From Archivesica marissinica (taxonomy: Eukaryota; Mollusca; Bivalvia; Venerida; Vesicomyidae): a stretch of 64,000 bases of DNA. Shown piece by piece: positions 11,836-20,980 of this stretch. Numbering within the stretch: position 1 is the first letter of the stretch; the number at the start of each line of letters is the position of its first letter. The translations under genes were made by a program, and so were the position numbers. The notes under the pieces are model-generated. The model was not told the origin of the DNA and did not search any database. It worked only from the letters and a program-made list of their open reading frames with translations. The stretch spans positions 60,977,851-61,041,850 of the forward strand of contig CM026390.1 in NCBI GenBank assembly GCA_014843695.1. The letters are read 5' to 3'.

Positions 11836-12723
11836 TTACTGCATGTCTGTTGGTCTAGCAAATGTTTCCCTAACCAGACGATTTCTAATTTGTATACCGG
11901 TGAGCGCCCCCGCCCCATGATCGTCATCATTTACGTCATTATCGTCCGCATCATCATAGGGATCGACGTCCGGCTCTTCCGGTAATGGAATGCATCTAGT
12001 GACACAGATGTTATGCAACACTGCTGTAGCGCAAATAATTTTGATAGATCTGTCTGGTGTGTACATAAGGTGGCCACCGGATTTGTGGAGACATCGAAAC
12101 CTTGATTTCCAAATTCCAAATGTTCTCTCTATTACGCAACGGGTTCTTTTGTGGGCTCTGCTGTATCTACACTGTATATTTAAGGCATGATAACCTTTCC
12201 TTGTAACAAACAAATGTTCGTCAACCGATGGAGCTTTTATTGGAATAAAAGTTCCATCTAATGCCCCAATTACGTTGGGAAATGAAGCTATTCTGTAATA
12301 GTCTTGTTTTACGGCCAGCTGGCTCGCAGCGGTGTTCGGGAACCGGATGTAGTCACCAACTTTTTGTGCAAGTTCTGACGACACGAGATGGATGCTTCTT
12401 GACACTGAATCGATCCCGACTCCGTGACTGTCAGCGATGACAGACTGAAAACTCCCTGTTGCGTAGAATCTCAAAGCCAATGTTATTTGCAACGACACCG
12501 GAAGTGATTGATTTCGATAGGTGTGTCTTTGAAGTGCCCCACCTACAGTATTGCATAGATCAATAATTGATCCTCGGTGGAGGCGGTATTTTCTAATTAA
12601 TTCCATGTCATCCATATAATCCAGAGGATTCATCCTGTCTCTAAATATCCGCCGAGGAACATTATTTCTTCTGTTTTGTAAATCCATCAGTAAAAATAAC
12701 GCCATTTTGAACAAAACAATCAA
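11836..12723 (-). pseudogene. HARBI1-like DDE nuclease of the Harbinger element, lacking the second catalytic Asp
   Basis: The 295-residue frame is a PIF/Harbinger nuclease (DDE_Tnp_4 family), the enzyme that cuts and joins the transposon. Visible landmarks are the N-terminal FRDRMNPLDYMDD helix region, a helix-turn-helix-like segment (LQITLALRFYATGSFQ), the first catalytic Asp in GALDGTF (about residue 156), and the Glu in CVIERTFGIWK (about 199). Only about 43 residues separate them. The stretch that should carry the second Asp (usually in a DSGYP-like motif) is absent: HALNIQ (ending at 184) is fused directly to CRYSRAHKRTR. Intact relatives are around 350 residues, so about 55-65 residues are missing without a frame change. 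An intron at the junction is not supported by splice sites. The start may be the second Met (12705), which lies in AAAATGGCG. The protein is predicted to be inactive. Confidence 0.8.
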
Positions 12724-12763
12724 TTAAAAAGGAAAACACATGAAAATCTTATTACGATTGCGC

Positions 12764-12919
12764 TAAAGTCACCTCGGATTCACATTAGTTTAAGGTCGGT
12801 TTTACGATCGGCCCTTAAGTTAAGATGTTTTGAGAGAGCCGGCAAAACGCTTACGAGGGGCTTAATGTCGGTTTACGATTATTGTAGCACTTAAAGTGCT
12901 TTCAGATATTGGGCCCTGG
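12764..12919 (-). repeat. Right terminal and subterminal repeats of the Harbinger element
   Basis: On the minus strand the end reads CCAGGGCCCAATATCTGAAA, matching the left end CCAGGGCCCAATCTCTCAAA. Further in are inverted TTTACGATCG, TTACGAGG and a second TCTCTCAAAAC block at about 12827-12837. The terminal block therefore seems partly duplicated inside the right end. Confidence 0.62.
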
Positions 12920-14574
12920 GTGGTAGACAATAGTGTGGTAGGCAAATAACGGCAAAACAATAGGCTAAAATTCATATCTAAGTAATAAGGCGAGATAAGC
13001 ATGTGCTAATGTCGATTAGGGATAATTGAATAACTTCTAGTATGTTCTAGATATTGACCTATAAGACACAAACAAATACAATCATGTACTATGAAAGTAA
13101 ATATTTCCAGTAGTCACCATGTTAACTATTGGACCAAACATGCATGGTCAAATAACAAAGCTGTAGAACAATAGTTATTTATGTAAAAAAGGAGCGTGTT
13201 AACAGTGCTTTAGTACGGTAGTTCATTTTTTAAGTATTCATTTTAGGTCAATGCCAAGCACATCCTAGAAGCCATTGTTTAAAATATACAGAAGTCTAAT
13301 AAAGGATGTTCAAGCAGTAGTTGCTTCCTCAGTTGTCAAATATGTGATGATGATGATGATTGAGTTTATATCCCTCGCCTCCGGCGAACCATATGGGCGA
13401 GCGCACTAAGAAGATTAGTAGACATCTAAGTTGTTTATGTAGACAGCTGGGAAGGCATCTTCGTTCTTCGCAGAGTGACAAGTCCTGTATCTTCTTTCGA
13501 AGGGGTCCCTTGTAGGGCCACCCTCCTCACTGTTGGTCACCCGCAGCAGCATTTATACGGATCTGGCAGTTAGACATCTGGTAGTCAGTTGTCACTCAGG
13601 GGAGCGTGGATGCCACGACCGTTGCCGCTCCCTCAGGTCAGCTGTCTCGTCTATCCGCCGGAGAAGTAGAAGAAGGAGGAGAAAGATCGAAGAAGCCAGC
13701 GAAGACATAGTGTGTATTTCAAACACTATCTAGAAGAGACGGCGGATCTGTCCTGATGCGCCCTAGCCGTGGGTCCACATGCTGGCGAGCTTCCCCCTTC
13801 GCAAGATCGACGACCAGAAGATCCCAGAATCCTATTCTGCTGCTGCGGGATGTGCCCCGGTCATGACGTGCACGTCGTGAGGAGATCGATCGGGCAAATA
13901 TGTGATAAAACTGTTTGCCAATGTATAGTAAAATGGCTCCTAACATGGCAACAGAGCCAGCACTTGTCAAATAAACAGAACAGAATAAACTTTATTTTCC
14001 AATCAAGAGTTGTATACAATAATTATGTGAATCATACAAAATATAGTGGATGAAACAAACAGGAAACTGACATAAAACATTAATAAAACAAACAAAGATT
14101 GGTTCTGAAAGGAAAAATAAGGCATACCCCCAGGAATTACCAATAAGAGACATCAGTCAGTTGCTGCCCCTGAATAGGCCCTACTCTCTAAAAGTAGATA
14201 GGTCATATTAAGTGTTTTCCTCTGTTTTTATTTGTTGTTTCCTTTGCACAACATGCTAGCAATTTTATTCCACTATCGCTTTATATGATTATTAAATTAC
14301 TATATATCGACAGATATCCTACAGTATATACAATGGGTACTATTTGTAAAACAATGTTATCAGTTAATTAACAAGATTTTGATAAATTCACAATTATCAT
14401 ACCGCAACATCTGGTTAGGGAACAACTGTAAAAACAAAGGATTCTAACTGAAAGGACCTATTCACATTTTGGAATAAATCTTTAAAGACTTTATCTACCA
14501 AGGGAGGTAATAGAAAACTAGAGATGTCTCATTAAGCTAGAATAATGCTACTTCTCAGATGATATCGATCGGAC
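12920..14574. other. Spacer between two transposons with a GC-rich block at about 13370-13900
   Basis: Mostly AT-rich unique sequence. A short GAT microsatellite lies at 13347-13362. After it, about 530 bp is markedly richer in GC (CCTCGCCTCCGGCGAACC, GACGGCGGATCTGTCCTGAT, GGGATGTGCCCCGGTCATGA). Open frames there are short, arginine-rich and disagree between strands, so no gene is called. It could be an LTR, a SINE-like element or an exon of an unrecognised gene. From 13980 to 14574 nothing is recognised. Confidence 0.45.
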
Positions 14575-14630
14575 TATAGACCCCGTGCACGTGACGTAAT
14601 AGATAAGCCGTCCGCCATGTTGGAGGCATA
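14575..14630 (+). repeat. Left terminal inverted repeats of the ISL2EU element, with a YY1-like site
   Basis: An outer block at 14575-14591 and an inner block at 14610-14630 (containing CCGCCATGTTGG at 14612-14623) both match the right end in inverse orientation. The spacer between the blocks is not conserved and is 18 bp here against 30 bp at the right end. The inner block sits 103 bp before the transposase ATG and may double as its promoter. Confidence 0.75.
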
Positions 14631-15096
14631 AGATAATATCCGGGATAATCCACACGAGGAGAAGCACATATAAAGCAACAGATAAATAGTAAACATTTTC
14701 ACGATAACATTTAATTTTCATTGAAATGGTCAATTATTGTCGAGTGTTGGGTTGTCACAATAGGTCAGACAGGGAGAATGATAAACAATACTACCGATTG
14801 CCTGAGGTAGTGACTCGTGAAAGTGAAAAGACGAAAGAAATGACAATTGAAAGAAGGCGTCTGTGGTTGGGAAATTTAAATCAGGATTTTACCGGAAAAA
14901 ACCTGAAAAATATTCGTGTGTGCTCAGATCACTTCGTGTCCAGTAAGTATATAATGATATTTGATATACTTTCTACTTTTTTTTGTATTTTATTTCGTTA
15001 TCATTATTTACTTTAATTTGTACTTTGATAACTGTACATACTAACATAGCGAGTAGCCATTTACTCGTAACTGTAGACAAGTCAATTGTACACTAT

Positions 15097-15241
15097 GTAT
15101 GTTCCATTAATGTCAAACCCCTCTCGGGGACCTAGACGATTAACCAGTACTAAGCAATGTGTGTGAGGTGCCTTGCCGAGTATCGAACCCGGACCATTTT
15201 ATTCCAAATCGGACGCTATACCACTGGCCCACGGACGCCAC
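15097..15241 (-). mobile_element. tRNA-derived SINE in the transposase intron
   Basis: Minus strand reading starts GTGGCGTCCGTGGGCCAGTGG (A-box-like), followed by a B box GGTTCGATACT and a body with GCACCTCACACACATTGCTT and ACTGGTTAATCG. It ends TTTGACATTAATGGAACATA. The same family is found at 20258-20459 inside the nuclease gene intron. Confidence 0.72.
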
Positions 15242-15356
15242 ACTGTAACATGACATTTAATAATACTAATTTTAATGTGCTATATGTACGATTGCAGTTA
15301 AATTATATTAGGTTCGATTGCAGTTAAATTATATTAGGTTAACTTACAATGTTCGT

Positions 15357-15400
15357 ATTAATCTATCTTCCTGTAATGTCAAGCCCCTCGCGGGGATGTA
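15357..15400 (-). mobile_element. SINE tail fragment
   Basis: CTATCTTCCTGTAATGTCAA followed by GCCCCTCGCGGGG matches the 3' body of the SINE at 15097-15241 but lacks the tRNA head. Just upstream, GATTGCAGTTAAATTATATT is repeated twice in tandem (about 15292-15341, 25-bp period). Confidence 0.5.
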
Positions 15401-16818
15401 GACATGTACAACCGATGCATGGATAAAACACATGACTACATGGGAGCTGGCCACTTGTCATAATTTATGAAACAATTGCACTGCATCACAACCTTTATTT
15501 GTCCGAATAATAGCAGGCTCCAAGTCCAACATATGACTATGCTTTTAAATTCAGGCAGTTTGACTAAATAAATGTTTATTCTCTTTACTTCAGAGAAGAA
15601 GGCAGATCTGTATGACAGAGACAACCCCGACTGGGCGCAACAGTGGACATGGGTCCAAAACAGTTTGTTTCAACTGATCTGGCGCAAGACCGATTCCAGA
15701 GACGTCTGGATCGCACCAGGAAGGGCGATGCTGCTAGGACACTTCTTGATTTCTCGGAAGGTGCAGGAACATTTCCAGATGTAGAAGTCGAAACAGATCC
15801 AGGCATATCTTGTCAGACAGATATTACCTGTTCTGGGATCACAGCTATGGATAATGAAATTCTCCATTTGAAAACTCAAAATAAGGAACTGAATGACAAA
15901 CTTTCTGGCGAACAACCCTATAGTATTGAGTCAATGACAGGAAATGATGAAAAAGTGAAGTACTTCACAGGATTAACATGTTTTTCTGTGCTTTTTACAC
16001 TGTTTCAGTATTTGGAGCCTTATATACCTGTTAAATTGTCGCTGACAAAGTTTGAGACTCTTATGTTGGTATTAGTTAAGTTACGACTGAACCTTAGCAA
16101 TCAGTTCCTGTCCTACCAATTCAAAGTCTCTCCATCAAATGTGTCGAGGACATTTTCCGAAGTAGTGGATATTATGTACGTGCGCATGAAACCGCTGGTT
16201 TACTGGCCAGATAGAGAAACATTAAGACTGACAATGCCCATGCAATTTAGAAAACACTTTGGAACAAAATGTGCTGTCATAATAGACTGTTTTGAAGTAT
16301 TTATCGAACAACCTTCAAACTTAAAAGCACGTGCGGAAACCTGGTCTTCTTACAAGCACCATAATACTGTGAAATTTTTGCTCGGAATTACGCCACAAGG
16401 AGTAATTTCATTCATATCCAAATCATGGGGTGGACGAACGAGTGATAAGCACATAACAGAGAATTGTGGTTTTTTGAGTAATATTCTTCCGGGCGACATA
16501 ATTTTAGCAGACAGAGGATTCGATATTCAAGCTACAGTTGGTAGCTTGTGTGCTGAGGTGAAAATCCCTGCTTTCACGAAAGGGAAGAGTCAACTTTCGC
16601 CTCTAGATGTGGAGGCTACGAGGAAAATTGCGAATGTTAGGATTCATGTAGAGAGAGTCATTGGTTTAGTAAGGCAAAAATACACTATTCTCAGTGGTAC
16701 ACTGCCTATCGATTTTCTATTAACAAAGAAAAACGATGACATTCCTTTAGTGGATAAAAGTGCCCATGTTTGCTGTGGACTTGTTAATATGTGCGAATCA
16801 GTAGTAGACTTTGATTGA

Positions 16819-17259
16819 CAGCAATTTTTATCAGCGAAAATTCATTTAATATGGACCAGGATACATTTCATACATATACGTATAAATATATATATAATAA
16901 GCATATCCATGGTCTTACCGTACACTACCGTAATAATAAATTCTATGTTTTTTTGCTCTGTTTATATTTTCCATCTCTGTTACAGAGCAAAATACATAGA
17001 ATTGTCAGGAGCCAGAAACTAATGATTACAATAGCTACATGTAATAAAGATTTTATAAACAATTTATTTGGTGTGGTATTATTTCAATTTATAAATTTTA
17101 TTACAGAACCAACATGTTTATTCATTTCTCTACCAGAATAACAATATTAGAACAATTGAAAAGATTATAATCTTGATATAACATGCTAGCCTGGGTTCCA
17201 GTCTGTTGATTTTAACCTCTGACAATATTGAATAGACCGCAGGATTTGTTTGTGAAGCA
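16819..17259 (+). other. 3' region of the transposase gene between the convergent genes
   Basis: AT-rich DNA with several AATAAA-like stretches (for example GTAATAAAG near 17041) that could serve as polyadenylation signals for either gene. No conserved protein is encoded. Confidence 0.45.
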
Positions 17260-17789
17260 TTAACACACCTTTACACGTTTCTTTGAAAACTGGGGCAGTT
17301 TTCTACACTCCGGACAGTACCATAATTGGCTCTTTGGTTTACTGGTCATTTTTAGGCATATAAAATGAAACCATTTAATATCACAGTTTTCATTGTCACA
17401 GAACACCATCTTCCCAGATTCAACCTGATCACAGTAGCACCAGGTTATTTCATTTGATGTATCCACGTTATTCTCACATGACTTGGTCAAGTTACATGCT
17501 GCATGTACTGTCAGAGGGGCAGTGCCAGGCAGTCTAGAGTAGAACTTTCCAACCAGTTCTGGTAATATTGCCGTTCTAAATATAATAGCTGAATTATCCA
17601 CCATTTCTTCCCACAGGTCCTGCTGAAAACTGATCTCCTCAATATGCATGTCTATCTCAGTCCATACAATAAAATAACACGATTCACATTTTGTGACACC
17701 TAACTGTGTTTGAATCTGATAGAAATAGGGGTGCTTTTCATCCAGATGTAATTCTCCACCTTCACCCCGCTTCAGATAAAAGCTTCCAC

Positions 17790-18823
17790 CAGAGTTGTAT
17801 GATTTAAATCACTTGATTTAAATCATTGATTTAAATCACCTGAAAAAAAATCATGATTTAAATCAAAAAAAATATTGGTGTTAAAAACAATGGATTAAAC
17901 TATTTATCACGGATTAGATAATTATAAGCCGGTCACAGTTAGTATAGAGGTAAGTGTCCACACATGTCTTTGGTTTTGGTAATTGGGGGCATGCTTTGAA
18001 GGTAATTATTTGCATTGTAATGATTGTATTAAAGAAAGTAAGTAGTACAGAGTCATTTATGCTTTGAAGCTATTCAAAACTATTCAATTAGTTCCCATGA
18101 CTCATTTCAGTAATGACCATTGGCCTAAAATAGATCTATTTATCTATAATTATTTAAAATGGCTAATAGACTATATATATACACTGTAGATGTATCTATT
18201 TCAAATTTGACCTAATATTGATATGTTCAAAAACTTCAGTTAATAAGAAGCAACTTTGTTGATCAGTATTATAACAAAGGGAAGTTGCACATCAATCTTC
18301 ACAATGTCTGGTAGAAAAAAAGATTGTGTATGGTTGTATTTTGACAAGTTTACTGTTCATGGAAAGTCTGGATGTAAGGCTAAATGTAAAAAGTGTGCGA
18401 AACAAATGCAGGGACTGGTCTCTCGTATGAAGCAACATGTTCAAGATTGTAACAGTAACACTACTAGTATGTGCGACCTGATCACTGCCGACAGTCGCGA
18501 CACTGAGCAGCAAGCGCATGATGCTATTCCAGACTCTCCAGCTACTCCACATACTACATATACTCCGACTACTCATACACATGATGAGGAGAACCTCTCC
18601 ATATATATTTAAATCATCTTATTCTAAACTATGTGTAATGTATATATTTAAATCATAAATGCATTGAAATTACCTTTGTGTTTTATTTTAGTATCACTAT
18701 ATATTTTAAAATAACTACTATTAAAATCAAAAAAATCGATTTAAATCAATAAAATCCGATTTAAATAAAAAAAATCCGATTTTTTTGATTTTTTAAAAAA
18801 AATCATGATTTATATCAACCCTG
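17790..18823 (+). mobile_element. hAT-family DNA transposon (internally deleted) inside the nuclease gene
   Basis: The element begins CAGAGTTGTATGATTTAAAT and ends with ATATCAACCCTG, giving hAT-type CAGRGTTG ends. It is flanked by a perfect 8-bp duplication GCTTCCAC (17782-17789 and 18824-18831). Multiple copies of the palindrome GATTTAAATC lie near both ends, along with A/T runs. At 1,034 bp it encodes only a BED zinc finger and no RNase-H-like transposase domain, so it is non-autonomous. Removing it and one duplication restores the reading frame of the host gene exactly. Confidence 0.9.
18304..18612 (+). CDS. BED-type zinc finger ORF within the hAT element
   Basis: The frame from ATG 18304 encodes about 102 residues. 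The first 60 form a BED finger: aromatic VWLYFDKF, then CKAKCKKC (zinc Cys pair) and LVSRMKQHVQDC (His and Cys). BED fingers are the DNA-binding N-terminus of hAT transposases. The remainder is a Ser/Thr/His-rich low-complexity tail (HTTYTPTTHTHDEEN) with no catalytic domain, so this is the truncated N-terminal remnant of a hAT transposase. The possible earlier start at 18256 adds residues with no family support. Expression is unknown. It could act as a competitor for end binding, but that is speculation. Confidence 0.7.
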   Translation: MSGRKKDCVWLYFDKFTVHGKSGCKAKCKKCAKQMQGLVSRMKQHVQDCNSNTTSMCDLITADSRDTEQQAHDAIPDSPATPHTTYTPTTHTHDEENLSIYI

Positions 18824-20257
18824 GCTTCCACCTTCCTCTAAAATAATATTCCTCTTTGTGTAGGGACATGATATGATGCCGTCTGGTGTGGCGCCTATCC
18901 ACGGATGTTCTGTGCTTATGAAAAAGCCACAACTTTCAACAGATACATTTTCATGCCCTTCTGCAGTAAATGCTTGCACAAATTTATTAAGGGCTACTTT
19001 TTCATTTTTCATTCCCCATGTTGTTGCAACACAAGTAAATATATGTTCTTGTGGATAGCAGATTGACATAATCAAACTTTGGGAAGGATTTGAACTATCT
19101 GTGGAACAGACAGCTTTCATTTTTGATGCAGTTATTCGCCCTGCTCTAAAGTTGAACCAAAGTTTGCTGTCCGATTGCTGCCTAGTTGACATTTCAACAT
19201 TCGAAGCCTCCTCTTCAGTTACTGCAACAGACATGTCGTTGCATTTGGCAATAATGTCCATGTAATTCAAAGAAATTGAACGTTTATCTCTAAGTTCAGT
19301 CAACACTTTAGCATATTTTATTGCCTCTAGCTTTGGTATGTAATTCTTGGCATACTCCGGTACAACAGAAAGGATTGCTGGTTTTCTCCCTGTTGCATGG
19401 AGTCTGGCAAACAGATTACCCATTTCACTTTCTGTAGGAACTGGTACAGGCTTTTTCTCTTTTTTTGCTGATGTAGGAGTAAGCACAGGGTTGTCACATA
19501 GTTTATCAAAAGTTTTCTTCAATGACTTTGCTGAACTGAAGTTTATGTATCTGGTTTCTGAATATGTCACCTTTTTCAATGATGTTGGCAGCAGCCAGTA
19601 GACTGGTTCCTGTGTCACAGTTCTAGAATCACGAATGTGAATAGTACCTTCAATCGCGAATAAAACTGCAGCTACATGGGAGCAAACTTCACCAACACCT
19701 GCCATGCAGTCACAGTGCGAGGCCAATATTCTGCCATTTGTTTCCATTACAGCCCATGGATTTAACGATTTCTCACGTAGCCTTTGAGAGTGCAGCACCT
19801 GAAATGTTAAAAGACAGTATGGCATAATAATTACTGCTTCGTATTGTCAATGTGAATTGTAGGGGGGGGGGAATATATTGGTTGCTATCTTGTAAATAAA
19901 TCCATTTATATTATGAGAAACCAAAAAAATAATCACTATACACATTTGCCAGACAAAAAAGGAGTGGCCTTCACCGGGAATAGCGGGACGTGAACCCTGA
20001 TTTCAGAGATCCGCAATGCAGAATCTTAATCCGCCTCCAGATCATTTTTCTATGGCTATATTAGTTTCATACTCCCTTGGGTTTATGGCATTCTGCAAGT
20101 CAAAATTTATATACCTAGCACCAGCTTCCGAACCTGTATTCTATCTATCTATCTTCCTTTAATGTCGAACCTCTCGTACCCCCCTTGGTATAAACGTTAT
20201 CATAAATTATCAAACCCACAGCTTTGGCAGGGTCGGTGGTTAACGGTGTCATGTTGT

Positions 20258-20459
20258 ATGTATGTTCCTTTAATGTCAAAGCGGGGACTTAGAAATGTTT
20301 TCCTCAGCATGTTTAGCTGACCTAAGCGATTAACCAGTACTAACTTACTAAGCAATGTGTGTGAGGTGCCTTGCTCAATGACACTACATAACGTGGCCTG
20401 ACCGAGTATCGAACCCGGGACCGGACCGTTCGATTCCAAATCCGATACTGGACGCCACT
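20258..20459 (-). mobile_element. tRNA-derived SINE in the intron of the nuclease gene
   Basis: Minus strand reading contains GTGGCGTCCAGTATCGG, B box GGTTCGATACTCGG, then GCACCTCACACACATTGCTT, ACTGGTTAATCG and a tail TTTGACATTAAAGGAACATA. It is the same family as 15097-15241. A second tail-only piece (CTTCCTTTAATGTCGAACC) lies at about 20151-20170. Confidence 0.7.
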
Positions 20460-20912
20460 TGTTGAGAAAGTTACAAACATACATTAAATTATACAAGTAT
20501 TTTCTCACTTTGGCTTTCACAACATGTTTGTTGTTGATGATCACAGTTTTCATAGCAGAGACCCATCCACTGATAAACTGATTATATGCGTCCAAGCCTT
20601 TGTAACATTTCAAATCTTCTGTTGTGTAAGGACTGGGTGTAAACACCAGATAATTCACAATATCTGGATATGCTACCGCTGGTAACAATTTCACATCTTC
20701 TGAAAACGTTTTCAGTTCGTATGGATCACTAGAAATACCACCGATAATCTCAAGTTTACTGTCATATCTGGTCCTTTCAATAGGTTCTAAGCTTTCTCTA
20801 TATAATACTTTACTTTGTTTTGATGGTTTTAACTGTTTCTCCGACATTATCTCTTTCAAACAAGCCTATTTCTTGTTAAAATACAGTGGATTTATAAATA
20901 TTGTTGTTTTGC

Positions 20913-20980
20913 TATACCTCCAATATGGCGGACATACCGGTGATAGGGTAAAAATCACCCTTGCGTGCAAGGGGTTTATA
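20913..20980 (-). repeat. Right terminal inverted repeats of the ISL2EU element
   Basis: The inner block at 20913-20933 includes CCAATATGGCGG (20920-20931, YY1-like on the minus strand), 61 bp before the nuclease ATG. The outer block at 20964-20980 mirrors the left end. Between them lies a perfect dyad, CCCTTGC/GTGCAAGGG (20958-20973), absent from the left end. Confidence 0.75.

Larger units (their letters stand above)
4994..12917. mobile_element. PIF/Harbinger-type DNA transposon, decayed and inflated by insertions
   Basis: Matching inverted ends (AGGGCCCAAT at 4994-5003 and ATTGGGCCCT at 12908-12917) enclose a Myb/SANT-like gene reading inward from the left and a HARBI1-like nuclease gene reading inward from the right. 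This two-gene convergent layout is typical of PIF/Harbinger elements. Both ends also carry several subterminal TTTACGATCG / TTACGAGG motifs in inverted orientation. The 5.6 kb between the genes holds unrelated repeats (a hairpin, a SINE head, MITE-like pieces), so the original element was shorter. Both genes are broken. The target duplication is not clear: the flanking triplets are CAG on the left and CTG on the right, close to the CWG preference of the superfamily but not identical. It could instead be two adjacent Harbinger remnants. Confidence 0.72.
14726..16818 (+). pseudogene. THAP-domain DDE transposase of the ISL2EU element (two exons, one frameshift)
   Basis: Exon 1 (14726-14942) encodes an N-terminal THAP zinc finger: Cys5 and Cys10 (MVNYCRVLGCHN), a Trp-containing helix (RRRLWLGNL), and the C-x2-H pair in CSDHF. 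It ends at a GTAAGTAT donor. Exon 2 begins after TTTACTTCAG at 15593 and resumes with [12 protein letters not shown], the usual THAP continuation. Near 15638 the frame must change by one missing base to enter the long frame at 15643-16818. That frame holds a short coiled coil ([16 protein letters not shown]), an HTH_Tnp_4-like region ([19 protein letters not shown]), and a DDE_Tnp_4 nuclease with Asp in VIIDCFEVF (about residue 215 of this frame), Asp in LADRGFDI (290) and Glu in HVERVIG (337). All three catalytic residues are present. One base is the only visible defect, and it could be an assembly error. Confidence 0.85.
17260..20859 (-). pseudogene. ISL2EU accessory protein: SWIM finger, YqaJ-type nuclease, PHD finger; split by a hAT insertion
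   Basis: Exon 1 (20859-20509, 117 codons) contains LPAVAYPDIVNYLVF and CYKGLDAYNQFISGW. It ends at a GTGAGA donor. Exon 2 starts at 19798 after TTTCAG and carries a SWIM zinc finger (CDCMAGVGEVCSH), then YqaJ/lambda-exonuclease-type motifs: FRAGRITASKMKAV, WGMKNEKVALNKFV and WIGATPDGIIS with the metal-binding Asp. The frame runs into a hAT element at 18823 and resumes in the same frame at 17781 (FYLKRGEGGELHL, FYQIQTQLG). It ends with a C4HC3 PHD finger (CYCDQ...CDNENC...WFHFIC...WYCPEC). The ExK part of the nuclease motif, normally soon after PDG, is missing: IIS is followed directly by CPYTK, as if about 14 codons were lost in frame. YqaJ nucleases resect DNA ends. The role in ISL2EU movement is unknown. 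Apart from the insertion the frame is open. Confidence 0.82.
14577..20978. mobile_element. ISL2EU-type DNA transposon, about 6.4 kb, near-complete, with nested insertions
   Basis: The ends are inverted: TATAGACCCCGTGCACG at 14575-14591 pairs with CGTGCAAGGGGTTTATA at 20964-20980 (15 of 17). A second inverted block, GTCCGCCATGTTGGAGGCATA at 14610 and its partner at 20913-20933, matches at 19 of 21. The flanking TATA gives a 2-bp duplication readable as TA or AT. ISL2EU elements are known to use AT and to encode a DDE transposase together with a YqaJ-type nuclease and THAP domain. Both genes are present and convergent: THAP transposase 14726-16818 (+) and SWIM/YqaJ/PHD nuclease 17260-20859 (-). 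A hAT element (17790-18823) and SINE pieces in both introns are later insertions. Without them the element would be near 5 kb. Confidence 0.85.

Noticed and set aside
14575..14591. Longer target duplication for the ISL2EU element
   Set aside because: The flanks share only TATA, which is compatible with a 2-bp TA or AT duplication. No additional flanking identity was found.
16815..17141. 108-codon frame after the transposase
   Set aside because: It overlaps the transposase stop region and encodes low-complexity Tyr/Ile-rich sequence typical of AT-rich 3' regions.
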